Below, one piece after another: positions 7,184 through 14,579 of a stretch of 26,758 bases of DNA (positions are counted from its first letter, which is position 1; every line of letters starts with the position of its first letter). This DNA comes from JBDTSW01 sp039930945 (lineage in GTDB: Bacteria; Actinomycetota; Thermoleophilia; Solirubrobacterales; 70-9). The stretch covers positions 1 through 26,758 of the forward strand of contig JBDTSW010000016.1 of the NCBI GenBank assembly GCA_039930945.1, written 5' to 3'. Position numbers and translations under genes: made by a program. The notes below the pieces were generated by a model. That model saw only the letters and a list, made by a program, of their open reading frames with translations, had not been told where the DNA came from and did no database searches.

Positions 7184-7987
7184 ATGAACGCACAGCACGC
7201 AACAGTTCGCCTCGCCGTGGTCGACACCGACAGCGGTTTTCTGCGCGTCCTCACCCGGCGCTTCGACGCGGCCGGCTGGGAGTACAGGGTGCTCGCGGGG
7301 GCCGTGCCCGCCGAGGAGCTGGTGGCGATGAAGCTGAACGCGCTCGTCGTCGACCTGTCGCTGCTCGGCCCGGAGGGCTGGGACTTCCTCGAGCGCGTCT
7401 CCAGCATGCTGCCCGGTCTCGGCGTCGTCATCTGCACCCAGTCCTCGACCACGGCCCAGCGGGTACGCGGCCTGCGCCTCGGCGCCGACGACTGGATCAC
7501 CAAGCCCGCCCACCCGGAGGAGGTCGCTGCCCGGATCGAGGCCGTCGTCCGCCGGCGCAAGCGCAGCCAGCCCAAGGCCGACGCGGGCCCGGTGATGGCC
7601 GGTGAGGTCGAGGTCCGCGCCGACCAGTTCCAGGCCTTCGTCGCCACCCGCAGCCTGGACCTCACCCGGCGCGAGTTCGAGCTGCTGCAGGTCCTCGCCG
7701 ACAACAGCGGCAAGGTCGTGGAGCGCGAGGACCTCTACCAGCGGGTCTGGGGCTACGCGATGGCTCACGGCGACCGCTCGGTCGACGTCTTCGTGCGCAA
7801 GCTGCGGGGCAAGCTCGAGAAGCACTCGCCAGGCTGGGCGTACATCCACACCCACTTCGGGGTTGGCTATCGGTTCGACCCGGAGCCGACGGACGGCGAC
7901 GCCGGGGTGCCGGCAGCCGCGGAGCCCGGCGAGCCCGAGCCCGCCGCCGGTTCACAGAACTTTCACACCTCGGCCACCAGCCGGTAA
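7184..7987 (+). CDS. PhoB/OmpR-family response regulator (phosphate-regulon candidate)
   Basis: A 267-residue two-domain regulator. Residues about 9-125 form a receiver domain with the acidic pair D14/D16, phosphoacceptor D57 (VVDLSLLGPEG), T85 and K107 (ITKPA). Residues about 140-232 form an OmpR/PhoB winged-helix DNA-binding domain (LTRREFELLQVL, then DRSVDVFVRKLRGKLE and GVGYRF). A Pro/Ala/Glu-rich tail follows. ATG 7184 is chosen because GGGGGCAGGC precedes it; a TTG at 7154 would add 10 residues but overlaps the -10. It lies just upstream of pstSCAB-phoU, and PHO-box-like repeats flank it, so control of the phosphate regulon is likely. No sensor kinase gene is adjacent. The name PhoB, PhoP or RegX3 cannot be decided from sequence. 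Confidence 0.85.
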   Translation: MNAQHATVRLAVVDTDSGFLRVLTRRFDAAGWEYRVLAGAVPAEELVAMKLNALVVDLSLLGPEGWDFLERVSSMLPGLGVVICTQSSTTAQRVRGLRLGADDWITKPAHPEEVAARIEAVVRRRKRSQPKADAGPVMAGEVEVRADQFQAFVATRSLDLTRREFELLQVLADNSGKVVEREDLYQRVWGYAMAHGDRSVDVFVRKLRGKLEKHSPGWAYIHTHFGVGYRFDPEPTDGDAGVPAAAEPGEPEPAAGSQNFHTSATSR

Positions 7988-7993
7988 CAGCGC
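7950..7993 (+). promoter_or_regulatory. PHO-box-like 11-bp direct repeats upstream of pstS
   Basis: GTTCACAG (7950) and TTTCACAC (7961) start 11 nt apart, followed in the same register by weaker units at 7972 (GGCCACCA) and 7983 (GGTAACAG). The block overlaps the last codons and stop of the response-regulator gene. Fourteen bases (7950-7963) are the exact reverse complement of 7108-7121 in the upstream element, so the two sites are inverted copies flanking the regulator. Likely role: phosphate-starvation activation of pstS. Confidence 0.65.
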
Positions 7994-8010
7994 GCGGCGC
8001 CGGCGCCGCG
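7993..8010. repeat. 18-bp perfect palindrome between the regulator and pstS
   Basis: CGCGGCGCCGGCGCCGCG reads the same on both strands. In RNA it would fold into a tight GC hairpin just after the regulator stop codon. No T-run follows, so it may attenuate read-through or protect an RNA end, or may be an operator. It lies between the PHO-box repeats and the pstS ribosome site. Confidence 0.5.
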
Positions 8011-8082
8011 ACGCTACTCCCGAATGCAAATCCGTGAAAGACAGGGCGGCGATCTGCGCTGCCCGGACGAGAGGGAGAAACA

Positions 8083-9054
8083 GTGAGAGACCGAAAGCCT
8101 TGGATCACTCTGGGGGCAGCGGCCCTGATGGCAATCAGCATCGCCGCCTGCGGCTCCGACGACAGCAGTAACAGCGACGCGTCAGGCGCGCCGGCGGGCG
8201 ACATCGCGATCGACGGCTCCAGCACCGTGCAGCCGTTCGCCGAGGCCGCCGCCGAGCTCTTCAACGGGGACAACCCGGAGGTCGACATCAGCGTCGGCGC
8301 GGCCGGTACGGGTGGCGGGTTCGAGAAGTTCTGCGCCGGCGAGACCGATATCTCCGACGCCTCGCGCCCGATCGAGCCGGAAGAGGCCGATATCTGCGCG
8401 AAGGAAGGGATCGAGTTCACGGAGATCCAGGTGGCCAACGACGGCATCGCGATCGTCACCAACCCGGCCGTCGAGATCTCCTGTCTGACCACCGACCAGC
8501 TGGCCGAGCTGTGGACCGACGACAAGATCACCAACTACGCCGACCTGGGCGACGACGCCGACACCGGCGAGCCGCTGCCAGACGTCGAGGTCAGTCTCTA
8601 CGGGCCGGGGACGGACTCCGGCACGTTCGACTACTTCACCGACGCGGTCAACGGCGAGGAGGGCCTCAGCCGCCAGGACTACCAGCCGTCCGAGGACGAC
8701 AACCAGCTCGTCCAGGGCGTCGCCGGTGACGATGGCGCGCTGGGGTACTTCGGGTTCTCCTACTACGAGCAGAACGCCGACCAGCTGAACCTCGTCTCGG
8801 TCGACTCGGGCGACGGCTGCATCGCGCCGAGCGTGGAGACGATTCAGTCGGGCGACTACGCTCCGCTTGCGCGGCCGATCTTCATGTACCCGGACAACCA
8901 GAAGCTCACCGACGATTCGCTGCCGGTCGGCCCGTTCATGCAATTCGTCGTCGACAACTACGACACGACCGCCGAGGCGGCCCAGATCGTGCCGATGGAC
9001 GACACCCAGGCAGCGGATTCGAGCTCCGCTCTCGACGGGGCGCTGGGCTCGTAG
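8083..9054 (+). CDS. pstS: phosphate ABC transporter substrate-binding lipoprotein PstS
   Basis: A 323-residue phosphate-binding protein, the receptor of the high-affinity Pst transporter, anchored outside the membrane. It starts at GTG 8083 after a clear AGGGAGA ribosome site. A lipoprotein signal peptide ends in the lipobox IAAC with the lipidated Cys at position 23, followed by a flexible Asp/Ser-rich linker. The PBP fold shows phosphate-site patches typical of PstS: DGSSTVQPFAEA (44-55), GAAGTGGGFEKFCAGETDISDASRPI (about 72-97) and GTDSGTFDYF (about 183-192). The mature protein is strongly acidic. It heads the pst operon, and PHO-box-like repeats 90-130 nt upstream suggest induction by phosphate starvation. 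Confidence 0.95.
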   Translation: MRDRKPWITLGAAALMAISIAACGSDDSSNSDASGAPAGDIAIDGSSTVQPFAEAAAELFNGDNPEVDISVGAAGTGGGFEKFCAGETDISDASRPIEPEEADICAKEGIEFTEIQVANDGIAIVTNPAVEISCLTTDQLAELWTDDKITNYADLGDDADTGEPLPDVEVSLYGPGTDSGTFDYFTDAVNGEEGLSRQDYQPSEDDNQLVQGVAGDDGALGYFGFSYYEQNADQLNLVSVDSGDGCIAPSVETIQSGDYAPLARPIFMYPDNQKLTDDSLPVGPFMQFVVDNYDTTAEAAQIVPMDDTQAADSSSALDGALGS

Positions 9055-9094
9055 GGCGCAAGCGGACGGCTGGTTACCAACCGATCGAGCCACG

Positions 9095-10036
9095 GTGGAA
9101 GCCGGCACGAATCTGACAGGCGCGACGTCGGGAGGGCTTGGCCCTCTCGGCGTCAAGCGCCGTCGCTGGGGCGAGGAGGTAATCCGCGCCCTGTTGTTTC
9201 TCGCCACAGCGATCTCGGTGCTGACGACGATCGGCATCCTCGTCGCCCTGCTGACGGAGTCGCTCCCCTTCTTCCAGGAGGTCGGCACCCGGTTCTTCAC
9301 CGAGAGCGAGTGGTCGCCGCTGTTCGCGGATCCCCAGTTCGGCATCTGGCCGCTGCTCAACGGCACCTTCCTGATCACCGGCATCGCGATCCTGGTCGCG
9401 GTGCCGGTGGGGCTCGGCTCGGCGATCTACCTCTCCGAGTACGCGACCCCCCGCGTCCGCAAGGTCGTCAAGCCGATCCTCGAGGTGCTGGTCGGGGTGC
9501 CGACCGTCGTCTTCGGCTACTTCGCCCTCGCCTTCGTCACCCCGGAGATCCTCCAGGCTCTGGGGATCAAGGTGAATGTCTACAACGCCCTCTCCGCGGG
9601 CTTGGTGATGGGAATCATGATCGTGCCGACGATCGCCTCGATCTCCGAGGATGCGATGCGCGCGGTCCCACAGGGGCTGCGCGAGGGCGCCTACGGAATG
9701 GGGGCGACCAAGCGCCAGGTCGCGACCAGGGTGGTCTTCCCGTCGGCGATCTCGGGGATCGTCGCGGCCGTCATCCTCGGGATCTCGCGCGGGGTCGGCG
9801 AAACCATGATCGTCCTCCTGGCAGCCGGGCTTCAGCCGAATCTCGGCCTCAACCCCACCGAGGGCTACGCCACGATCACCACCTTCATGGGGTCGGCGGC
9901 CGACGGCGACAACCCGGCCGGCTCGATCGGATATGAGTCGATCTTCGCCTGCGGCCTGATCCTGTTCGCGCTCACCCTGCTGATGAACATGATCGCGATC
10001 CGCTTCGTCCGCAGATACAGGGAGGTGTACGAGTGA
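9095..10036 (+). CDS. pstC: phosphate ABC transporter permease PstC
   Basis: A 313-residue inner-membrane permease that forms the phosphate channel with PstA. It has a cytoplasmic N-terminus, about six hydrophobic helices and the ABC-permease EAA-type loop (REGAYGMGATKRQV) that contacts PstB. The conserved VPTVVFGYFAL patch is visible. Start GTG 9095 is chosen because it lies 40 nt after pstS and gives a normal PstC length. The SD there is weak. A longer upstream frame runs through pstS in another frame and is not coding. The stop overlaps the pstA GTG (GTGA), indicating translational coupling. Confidence 0.93.
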   Translation: MEAGTNLTGATSGGLGPLGVKRRRWGEEVIRALLFLATAISVLTTIGILVALLTESLPFFQEVGTRFFTESEWSPLFADPQFGIWPLLNGTFLITGIAILVAVPVGLGSAIYLSEYATPRVRKVVKPILEVLVGVPTVVFGYFALAFVTPEILQALGIKVNVYNALSAGLVMGIMIVPTIASISEDAMRAVPQGLREGAYGMGATKRQVATRVVFPSAISGIVAAVILGISRGVGETMIVLLAAGLQPNLGLNPTEGYATITTFMGSAADGDNPAGSIGYESIFACGLILFALTLLMNMIAIRFVRRYREVYE

Positions 10037-10947
10037 GCGCGCCGCCCCCCGCCGAGGCCGCCGCCGTGCGGATGCCCGGAACCGAGTTCGTCCGCGACGG
10101 GTCGACCCGGCTGAAGGAGATCGGCTTCGCGGCGTTGCTGCTCACCGCCCTGGGAATCGCCCTGCTGACGCTGCTGGTGCTGCTGATCGACGTCGTCGTC
10201 GAGGGCGCCGGCAGCCTCTCTCCCGAGTTCTTCACCGAGACCCCGTCGAGGGTGGACCCATCCAGTTCTGGAATCGCGCCGGCCATCTGGGGCACCGTCT
10301 GGCTGATGTTGGTCTGCGCCACGTTCATCATCCCAGTGGGCGTCGCCAGCGCCATCTACCTGGAGGAGTACGCGAACCGCGAGAGCCGCTTCGCGCGCTT
10401 CGTCGAGCTCAACATCCAGAACCTCGCGGCCGTCCCGTCGATCGTCTACGGCGTCCTCGGCCTCGCCTTCCTGGTGCGAGGACCCCTGAGCCTGGGCAAC
10501 GTGGTCCTGGCAGGCGGGCTCACGCTCGGCCTGTTGGTCCTGCCGGTGGTGATCGTCGCCGGGCGCGAGGCGCTGCGCGCCGTCCCACCGTCGATCCGCG
10601 AGGGCTCGATGGCGCTCGGGGCGACGCAATGGCAGACGATCTGGAAGCAGGTCCTGCCGGCGGCGATCCCGGGCATCGCGACGGGCACGATCCTGGCGCT
10701 CTCCCGCGCGATCGGCGAGACGGCGCCGCTGATCGTCGTCGGCGCCACCGTGTTCGCGACCAGTGCCGGCACGGGCCTGTTCGAGACCTTCTCGGCGCTT
10801 CCGATTCAGATCTTCGCCTGGACCGCGGACCCGCAGGAGGAGTTCAAGGCGCTCGCGGCAGCGGCGATCATCGTCCTCATGGCGATCCTGCTGAGCATGA
10901 ACGCAATCGCAATCTGGCTACGCAATCGCTACGAGCAGAGGTGGTAG
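10033..10947 (+). CDS. pstA: phosphate ABC transporter permease PstA
   Basis: A 304-residue partner permease of PstC. It has about six hydrophobic helices, the PstA-type AVPSIVYGVLGL patch and an EAA-type loop (REGSMALGATQWQT), followed by SRAIGETAPLIVVGA, which is highly characteristic of PstA. It starts with GTG overlapping the pstC stop by 4 nt. pstB begins directly after its stop codon. The N-terminal ~30 residues are Ala/Pro-rich and cytoplasmic. It belongs to the pstSCAB-phoU operon. Confidence 0.94.
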   Translation: MSAPPPAEAAAVRMPGTEFVRDGSTRLKEIGFAALLLTALGIALLTLLVLLIDVVVEGAGSLSPEFFTETPSRVDPSSSGIAPAIWGTVWLMLVCATFIIPVGVASAIYLEEYANRESRFARFVELNIQNLAAVPSIVYGVLGLAFLVRGPLSLGNVVLAGGLTLGLLVLPVVIVAGREALRAVPPSIREGSMALGATQWQTIWKQVLPAAIPGIATGTILALSRAIGETAPLIVVGATVFATSAGTGLFETFSALPIQIFAWTADPQEEFKALAAAAIIVLMAILLSMNAIAIWLRNRYEQRW

Positions 10948-11853
10948 GTGAGTAGTGTGGAACGGACCATGACCGATCCCGAACGGACCCAGTCCGAGCA
11001 GGAGGCCTTGGGCGTGAACTTCGCCGGGACGGTGGCCCAAGCGCACGGCGGCCCGGGCACTCAGCTGGCCTCGCGGGAGGCGATCTTCGGCCTCAGGGAC
11101 GTCAGCGTCCGCTACGCCGGCAAGCTCGCCGTAGACGACGTCGGGCTCGACATCTACCGTAACCAGATCACCGCCCTGATCGGCCCCTCCGGTTGTGGCA
11201 AGTCGACCCTGATCCGCTGCCTCAACCGGATGAACGACCTGATCCCCGCCGCTCGCGTCGAGGGCGAGATTATCTACCACGGCCAGGACCTCTACGCCGA
11301 GAACGTCGATCCGGTCGAGGTGCGCAAGCGGATCGGGATGGTCTTCCAAAAGCCGAACCCGTTCCCGAAGTCGGTCTACGACAACATCGCCTTCGGCCCG
11401 CGGATCCTCGGGATGGAGGGCGAGATGGACGAGATCATCGAGCGAGCGCTGCGGGACGCGGCGCTGTGGGACGAGGTCAAGGATCGCCTCGACGACAACG
11501 CCTTCGGCATGTCCGGCGGCCAGCAGCAGCGCCTCTGCATCGCCCGCTGCCTGGCGGTCGAGCCCGACGTGATCCTGATGGACGAGCCCTGCTCGGCGCT
11601 GGACCCGATCTCGACCGGCATGATCGAGGATCTGATGATGGAGTTGAAGGACCGCTACTCGATCGTCATCGTCACTCACAACATGCAGCAGGCGGCGCGG
11701 GTGTCGGACATGACCGCCTTCCTGATCGTCGAGCTCGACTCCGATGAGAAGAACCGGTGGGGGCGGGTGGTCGAGTACGACCAGACCGAGAGGATCTTCA
11801 CCAACCCCTCCGACCAGCGCACCGAGGACTACGTTTCCGGGAAGGTCGGCTGA
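10948..11853 (+). CDS. pstB: phosphate ABC transporter ATPase PstB
   Basis: A 301-residue ABC ATPase that powers phosphate import. Walker A GPSGCGKST (79-87), Q-loop MVFQKPNPFP (131-140), signature MSGGQQQR (188-195), Walker B VILMDEP (208-214) and the switch His (VTHN, H244) are intact. The PstB-typical endings TERIFTNP and RTEDYVSG are present. Two oddities: about 45 residues precede the usual start of the domain, and about ten extra residues (around DSDEKNRWG) lie in the loop before the C-terminal RVVEYDQTE. GTG 10948 follows AGAGGTGG and abuts the pstA stop; ATG 10969 is an alternative start. Confidence 0.95.
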   Translation: MSSVERTMTDPERTQSEQEALGVNFAGTVAQAHGGPGTQLASREAIFGLRDVSVRYAGKLAVDDVGLDIYRNQITALIGPSGCGKSTLIRCLNRMNDLIPAARVEGEIIYHGQDLYAENVDPVEVRKRIGMVFQKPNPFPKSVYDNIAFGPRILGMEGEMDEIIERALRDAALWDEVKDRLDDNAFGMSGGQQQRLCIARCLAVEPDVILMDEPCSALDPISTGMIEDLMMELKDRYSIVIVTHNMQQAARVSDMTAFLIVELDSDEKNRWGRVVEYDQTERIFTNPSDQRTEDYVSGKVG

Positions 11854-12557
11854 TGGCGGTCCAGGGCACTCGTGTCCAATACCAGGAGGAGCTCGCGACC
11901 CTGGAGGGGCGGGCGCTCGAGGGGCTCGACCTCGTGGTCGCCTCGATCGAGCAGATCAATGAGGCGGTCCAGCATCAGGACGTGGAGCTTGCGGAGTTGG
12001 TGATCGCCAGCGACGATGTCATCGACGGGCGCTACCTCGAGGTGCACCAGTCGATCCTCACCCTGCTGGCGACGCAGGCGCCGGTCGCATCCGATCTCAG
12101 GCTGATCGCCGCGCTGCTGCACATGATGAAGTGCATGGAGCGGATGGGCGACCAGTGCGTGAACGTCGCCAAGCTGATCCCGATCGCGGGTCACGAGCCG
12201 CCGGCCGACGAGCGCATGCTCGCCGACGTCCGGACCATGGGACGGTCCGTCCGGGAGCAGGTCCGCCAGGCCAAGCGCGCGTTCGCCGAGCGCGACGTCG
12301 ACCTGGCCCGCGACCTCGTCCGCCAGGACGACGTCGTCGACAACCTCAACCGCGAGGCCTTCCGGCTGGCGATCGAGATCGGAACCTCCGAGGACCGCCG
12401 CGAGTGGGCGATGACGATGCTGCTGATGGCCCGCGCGTTCGAGCGGATCGGCGACAACGCGGTCGATGTCGGCGAGCAGGTGGCCTTCCTCGTCACCGGC
12501 CTCTTCCGGGAGTTCGAGGACGCCTCGCACCCGAGCGAGGGCGTCCCCCAGGCTTAG
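11853..12557 (+). CDS. phoU: phosphate transport regulator PhoU
   Basis: A 234-residue all-helical protein, a normal PhoU length, made of two repeated three-helix bundles. Each repeat carries the PhoU metal-site motif: ERMGDQCVNVAK in the first half and ERIGDNAVDVGE in the second. PhoU couples the Pst transporter to the PhoR/PhoB-type sensor and dampens phosphate uptake and signalling. ATG 11853 overlaps the pstB stop (TGATG), so the two are translationally coupled. The gene converges on the leftward ars operon and the two stop codons overlap (TTAG, 12554-12557), leaving no room for a terminator. Confidence 0.94.
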   Translation: MAVQGTRVQYQEELATLEGRALEGLDLVVASIEQINEAVQHQDVELAELVIASDDVIDGRYLEVHQSILTLLATQAPVASDLRLIAALLHMMKCMERMGDQCVNVAKLIPIAGHEPPADERMLADVRTMGRSVREQVRQAKRAFAERDVDLARDLVRQDDVVDNLNREAFRLAIEIGTSEDRREWAMTMLLMARAFERIGDNAVDVGEQVAFLVTGLFREFEDASHPSEGVPQA

Positions 12558-13393
12558 CTGGGCTGGACGGGGGGATCCAGGCTGACGCCGACCAGGTCGA
12601 GCCGCCTGGTCAGCGCGCCCAGTCCGAACTCGGCGAGGGCGCCGTCGTCGACCCCGAGGACGTCCCACGCTCCCTCGCTCGGTGGTGCGATCGACTCGGC
12701 GACCGACGGCAGCAGGTCGAGCACGCGATCGCGAACGACCCGCCCCATCGCCGGGTCGGCGGCCACCGCCTCGCGCAGGAACCAGGCGCCGTAGGCGATG
12801 TGGCGCCGCTCGTCGTCGGCGATCCGCCCGTAGCCGTCGACGAACCCGGGGAGCTGTGAGCGCGCGCGCAGGAAGTCGAGCAGGAAGTGGGAGGCGGTCA
12901 ACCCGAGCGTCCCCTCGATCATCATGTGGTAGATCGTCACGAAGTCGACCTTGGCCTCGCGGTCGCCGGGGTCCTGCCGCAGCCGATCGTGCGCGCCGAC
13001 GAGGGCCTGGTCGAAGATGCGCTTGAACGGCTCGCCAAGGACCTCGCGGGCGCGGGCGACGTGCGTGGCGATCGTCTCGGGGTCGGCGACCACCTCGTTC
13101 TGGAAGCGCGCGTAGAACTGCATGTGGCGGACCTCATCGACGAGCTGCGTCGAGAGGTAGGAGCCCTCCTCCTCGTCGTCTTGGGCCAGCACCAGGCCGC
13201 AGAACTGGGTCGAGATCCGCTCCTCGGCCACCATCAGCGAGCTCAGCACCCATTGCAGCAGCTCGCGCTCGGGGTCGTCCAGCCCCTCCCAGTCGGCCCG
13301 ATCATGGCCGAGGTCGACATCCTGCGCCGCCCAGTGCGCGTGCTCCCAGTCGTCGTACAGCTGCTGGGGCGATTTCAGCTGCAGCTCGCTCAT
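12554..13393 (-). CDS. R2-like diiron/ligand-binding oxidase-type ferritin-like protein
   Basis: A 279-residue helical protein of the ribonucleotide-reductase R2/ferritin-like superfamily. All six carboxylate/His ligands can be placed: E57 or E58 (MVAEERIS), E87 and H90 (DEVRH), E160 (IYHMMIEG), E195 and H198 (DERRH). Y155 lies five residues before E160 and I60 three after E57. This is the arrangement of the Tyr-Val pair that forms the ether crosslink in R2-like ligand-binding oxidases (R2lox). A Mn/Fe or di-iron R2lox-like oxidase is therefore more likely than a true RNR small subunit. It is the last gene of the leftward ars operon, its ATG overlapping the arsM stop (ATGA). The substrate is unknown. 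A link to organoarsenic chemistry is only suggested by context. Confidence 0.75.
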   Translation of the reverse strand: MSELQLKSPQQLYDDWEHAHWAAQDVDLGHDRADWEGLDDPERELLQWVLSSLMVAEERISTQFCGLVLAQDDEEEGSYLSTQLVDEVRHMQFYARFQNEVVADPETIATHVARAREVLGEPFKRIFDQALVGAHDRLRQDPGDREAKVDFVTIYHMMIEGTLGLTASHFLLDFLRARSQLPGFVDGYGRIADDERRHIAYGAWFLREAVAADPAMGRVVRDRVLDLLPSVAESIAPPSEGAWDVLGVDDGALAEFGLGALTRRLDLVGVSLDPPVQPS

Positions 13394-14184
13394 CGCCCCT
13401 CGGGCATCCGCGCGCGGACGATCGCCGAGGCCGCGTGCTCGTGGACGCGGTGGGTCGGGATGATCTCGATCGCCTCGAAGCCGGCGCGCTCGAGCTCGCG
13501 CCGGAACTCGTCGCTGGTCAGGGCCCCGGCGACGCACCCGGTCCACTGCTGCATGTCGCTGCGCGTCGTTTCGTCCATGTCGGGGTCTGCGACGACGTCG
13601 GTGACGGCGAAGCGGCCCCCAGGGCCGAGGACGCGGGCCGCCTCGCGGAAGACGCTCGGCTTGTCGTCAGAGAGGTTGATCACGCAGTTGGAGACGATCA
13701 CGTCGACCGAGTCGTCGGGCAGGGGGACGTCCTCGATCGTCCCCTTGAGGAACTCGACGTTGTCGGCTCCGGCGCGCCGCTGGTTGTGACGCGCCAGCTT
13801 CAGCATCTCGTCGGTCATGTCGAGGCCGTATGCCCTGCCGCCGGCCCCCACCCGCCGGGCGGACAAGAGCACATCGATGCCGCCGCCGGAGCCCAGGTCG
13901 AGCACGGTCTCGCCCTGGCGCAGGTCGGCGACCGCTGTCGGGTTGCCGCAGCCCAGCGAGGCGAGCTTGGCCTCGTCGGGCAGGACGTCACGGTCCTCGC
14001 TCGCGTAGAGCTCGGCTCCGAACGCCTGCTCCTGCCCGGCGACGAGCTCGCTCGAGCTGCAGCCGCAGGATGTCTCGCCCGACCCGCAGCAGCCGGCCTC
14101 GTCGGTGCCGACGGCGCGGGCCGCGGCGGCGTAGCGCTCGCGCACCGCCTCACGGATCCCGTCCTTGGTCTCTAGCTCAGCCAT
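13390..14184 (-). CDS. arsM: arsenite S-adenosylmethionine methyltransferase ArsM
   Basis: A 264-residue class I methyltransferase that uses SAM to methylate trivalent arsenic, giving methylated and partly volatile products. SAM motif I is VLDLGSGGGID (94-104). The three cysteines required by ArsM enzymes are in their usual contexts: C79 (SLGCGNP), C167 (NCVINLS) and C217 (WTGCVAG). Extra cysteines C32, C33, C40 and C42 form an N-terminal cluster that could bind As(III). The start is ATG 14184, not a longer upstream frame: GGAGGAG lies 8 nt before it and the gene overlaps the end of arsR by 13 nt. The stop overlaps the next gene's ATG. Confidence 0.92.
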   Translation of the reverse strand: MAELETKDGIREAVRERYAAAARAVGTDEAGCCGSGETSCGCSSSELVAGQEQAFGAELYASEDRDVLPDEAKLASLGCGNPTAVADLRQGETVLDLGSGGGIDVLLSARRVGAGGRAYGLDMTDEMLKLARHNQRRAGADNVEFLKGTIEDVPLPDDSVDVIVSNCVINLSDDKPSVFREAARVLGPGGRFAVTDVVADPDMDETTRSDMQQWTGCVAGALTSDEFRRELERAGFEAIEIIPTHRVHEHAASAIVRARMPEGR

Positions 14185-14525
14185 GCGCTCAACTCCTCCA
14201 ATGCCTCGTTTTCGACGTAGTAGTACGCCCATAGGCCGCGGCGCTCGGATCCCACGATCGCGGCCTCGCGCAGCACCTTCAGGTGGTGCGAGACGGTGGG
14301 CTGGGAGAGGTCGAACAGGGGAACGAGCTCGCAGACGCAGACCTTGCCGGCGTGCTTTGAAAGCACGTCCACCAGCTGCATCCGAATCGGATCGCCGAGC
14401 GCCTTGGCGACCCGCGCCATTCGCTCCGCCTGCTCGCGCTCGATGTCGGGATAGACCACGGGCTCGCAGCAGACCTCTCCCTTGGGACGCTTCTGCTTCG
14501 GCGCGAGGTCCAGATCGACGGCCAT
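14172..14525 (-). CDS. arsR: ArsR-family metalloregulator
   Basis: A 117-residue winged-helix repressor of the ArsR/SmtB family. The DNA-recognition helix region is LSQPTVSHHLKVLREA (73-88). The metal-site patch VCVCELV carries C63 and C65, the position of the As(III) cysteines in E. coli-type ArsR. A further pair, C19-C20, precedes the domain and might add ligands. As(III) binding would release it from DNA and derepress the operon. The start at ATG 14525 is set by a TTGACA-17-TATACG promoter ending 7 nt before it; the much longer frame upstream runs antisense through arsC. It is divergent from arsC and coupled to arsM. Confidence 0.92.
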   Translation of the reverse strand: MAVDLDLAPKQKRPKGEVCCEPVVYPDIEREQAERMARVAKALGDPIRMQLVDVLSKHAGKVCVCELVPLFDLSQPTVSHHLKVLREAAIVGSERRGLWAYYYVENEALEELSAWLS

Positions 14526-14572
14526 CAATCTACGTATATCAATTGAAATCACATCTGTCAATGGAATAGGAT
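14525..14572. promoter_or_regulatory. interleaved divergent ars promoters with TCAAT/ATTGA operator
   Basis: Leftward: TTGACA (14556-14561) and TATACG (14533-14538), 17-nt spacer, 7 nt before arsR. Rightward: TTGAAA (14543-14548) and TAGGAT (14567-14572), 18-nt spacer, 7 nt before arsC ATG 14580. The palindrome TCAATTGA (14539-14546) sits inside both promoters, with further TCAAT copies at 14525 and 14558. This is a likely ArsR operator that would repress both directions. Confidence 0.7.
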
Positions 14573-14579
14573 GGAGCGG

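Noticed and set aside
7993..8010. intrinsic terminator after the response-regulator gene
   Set aside because: The palindrome is strong but no T-run follows, so it is listed as a palindrome only.
8867..10036. 389-residue version of PstC starting inside pstS
   Set aside because: The first ~76 residues are an Arg/Ser/Thr-rich shadow of pstS. GTG 9095 gives the family-typical length.
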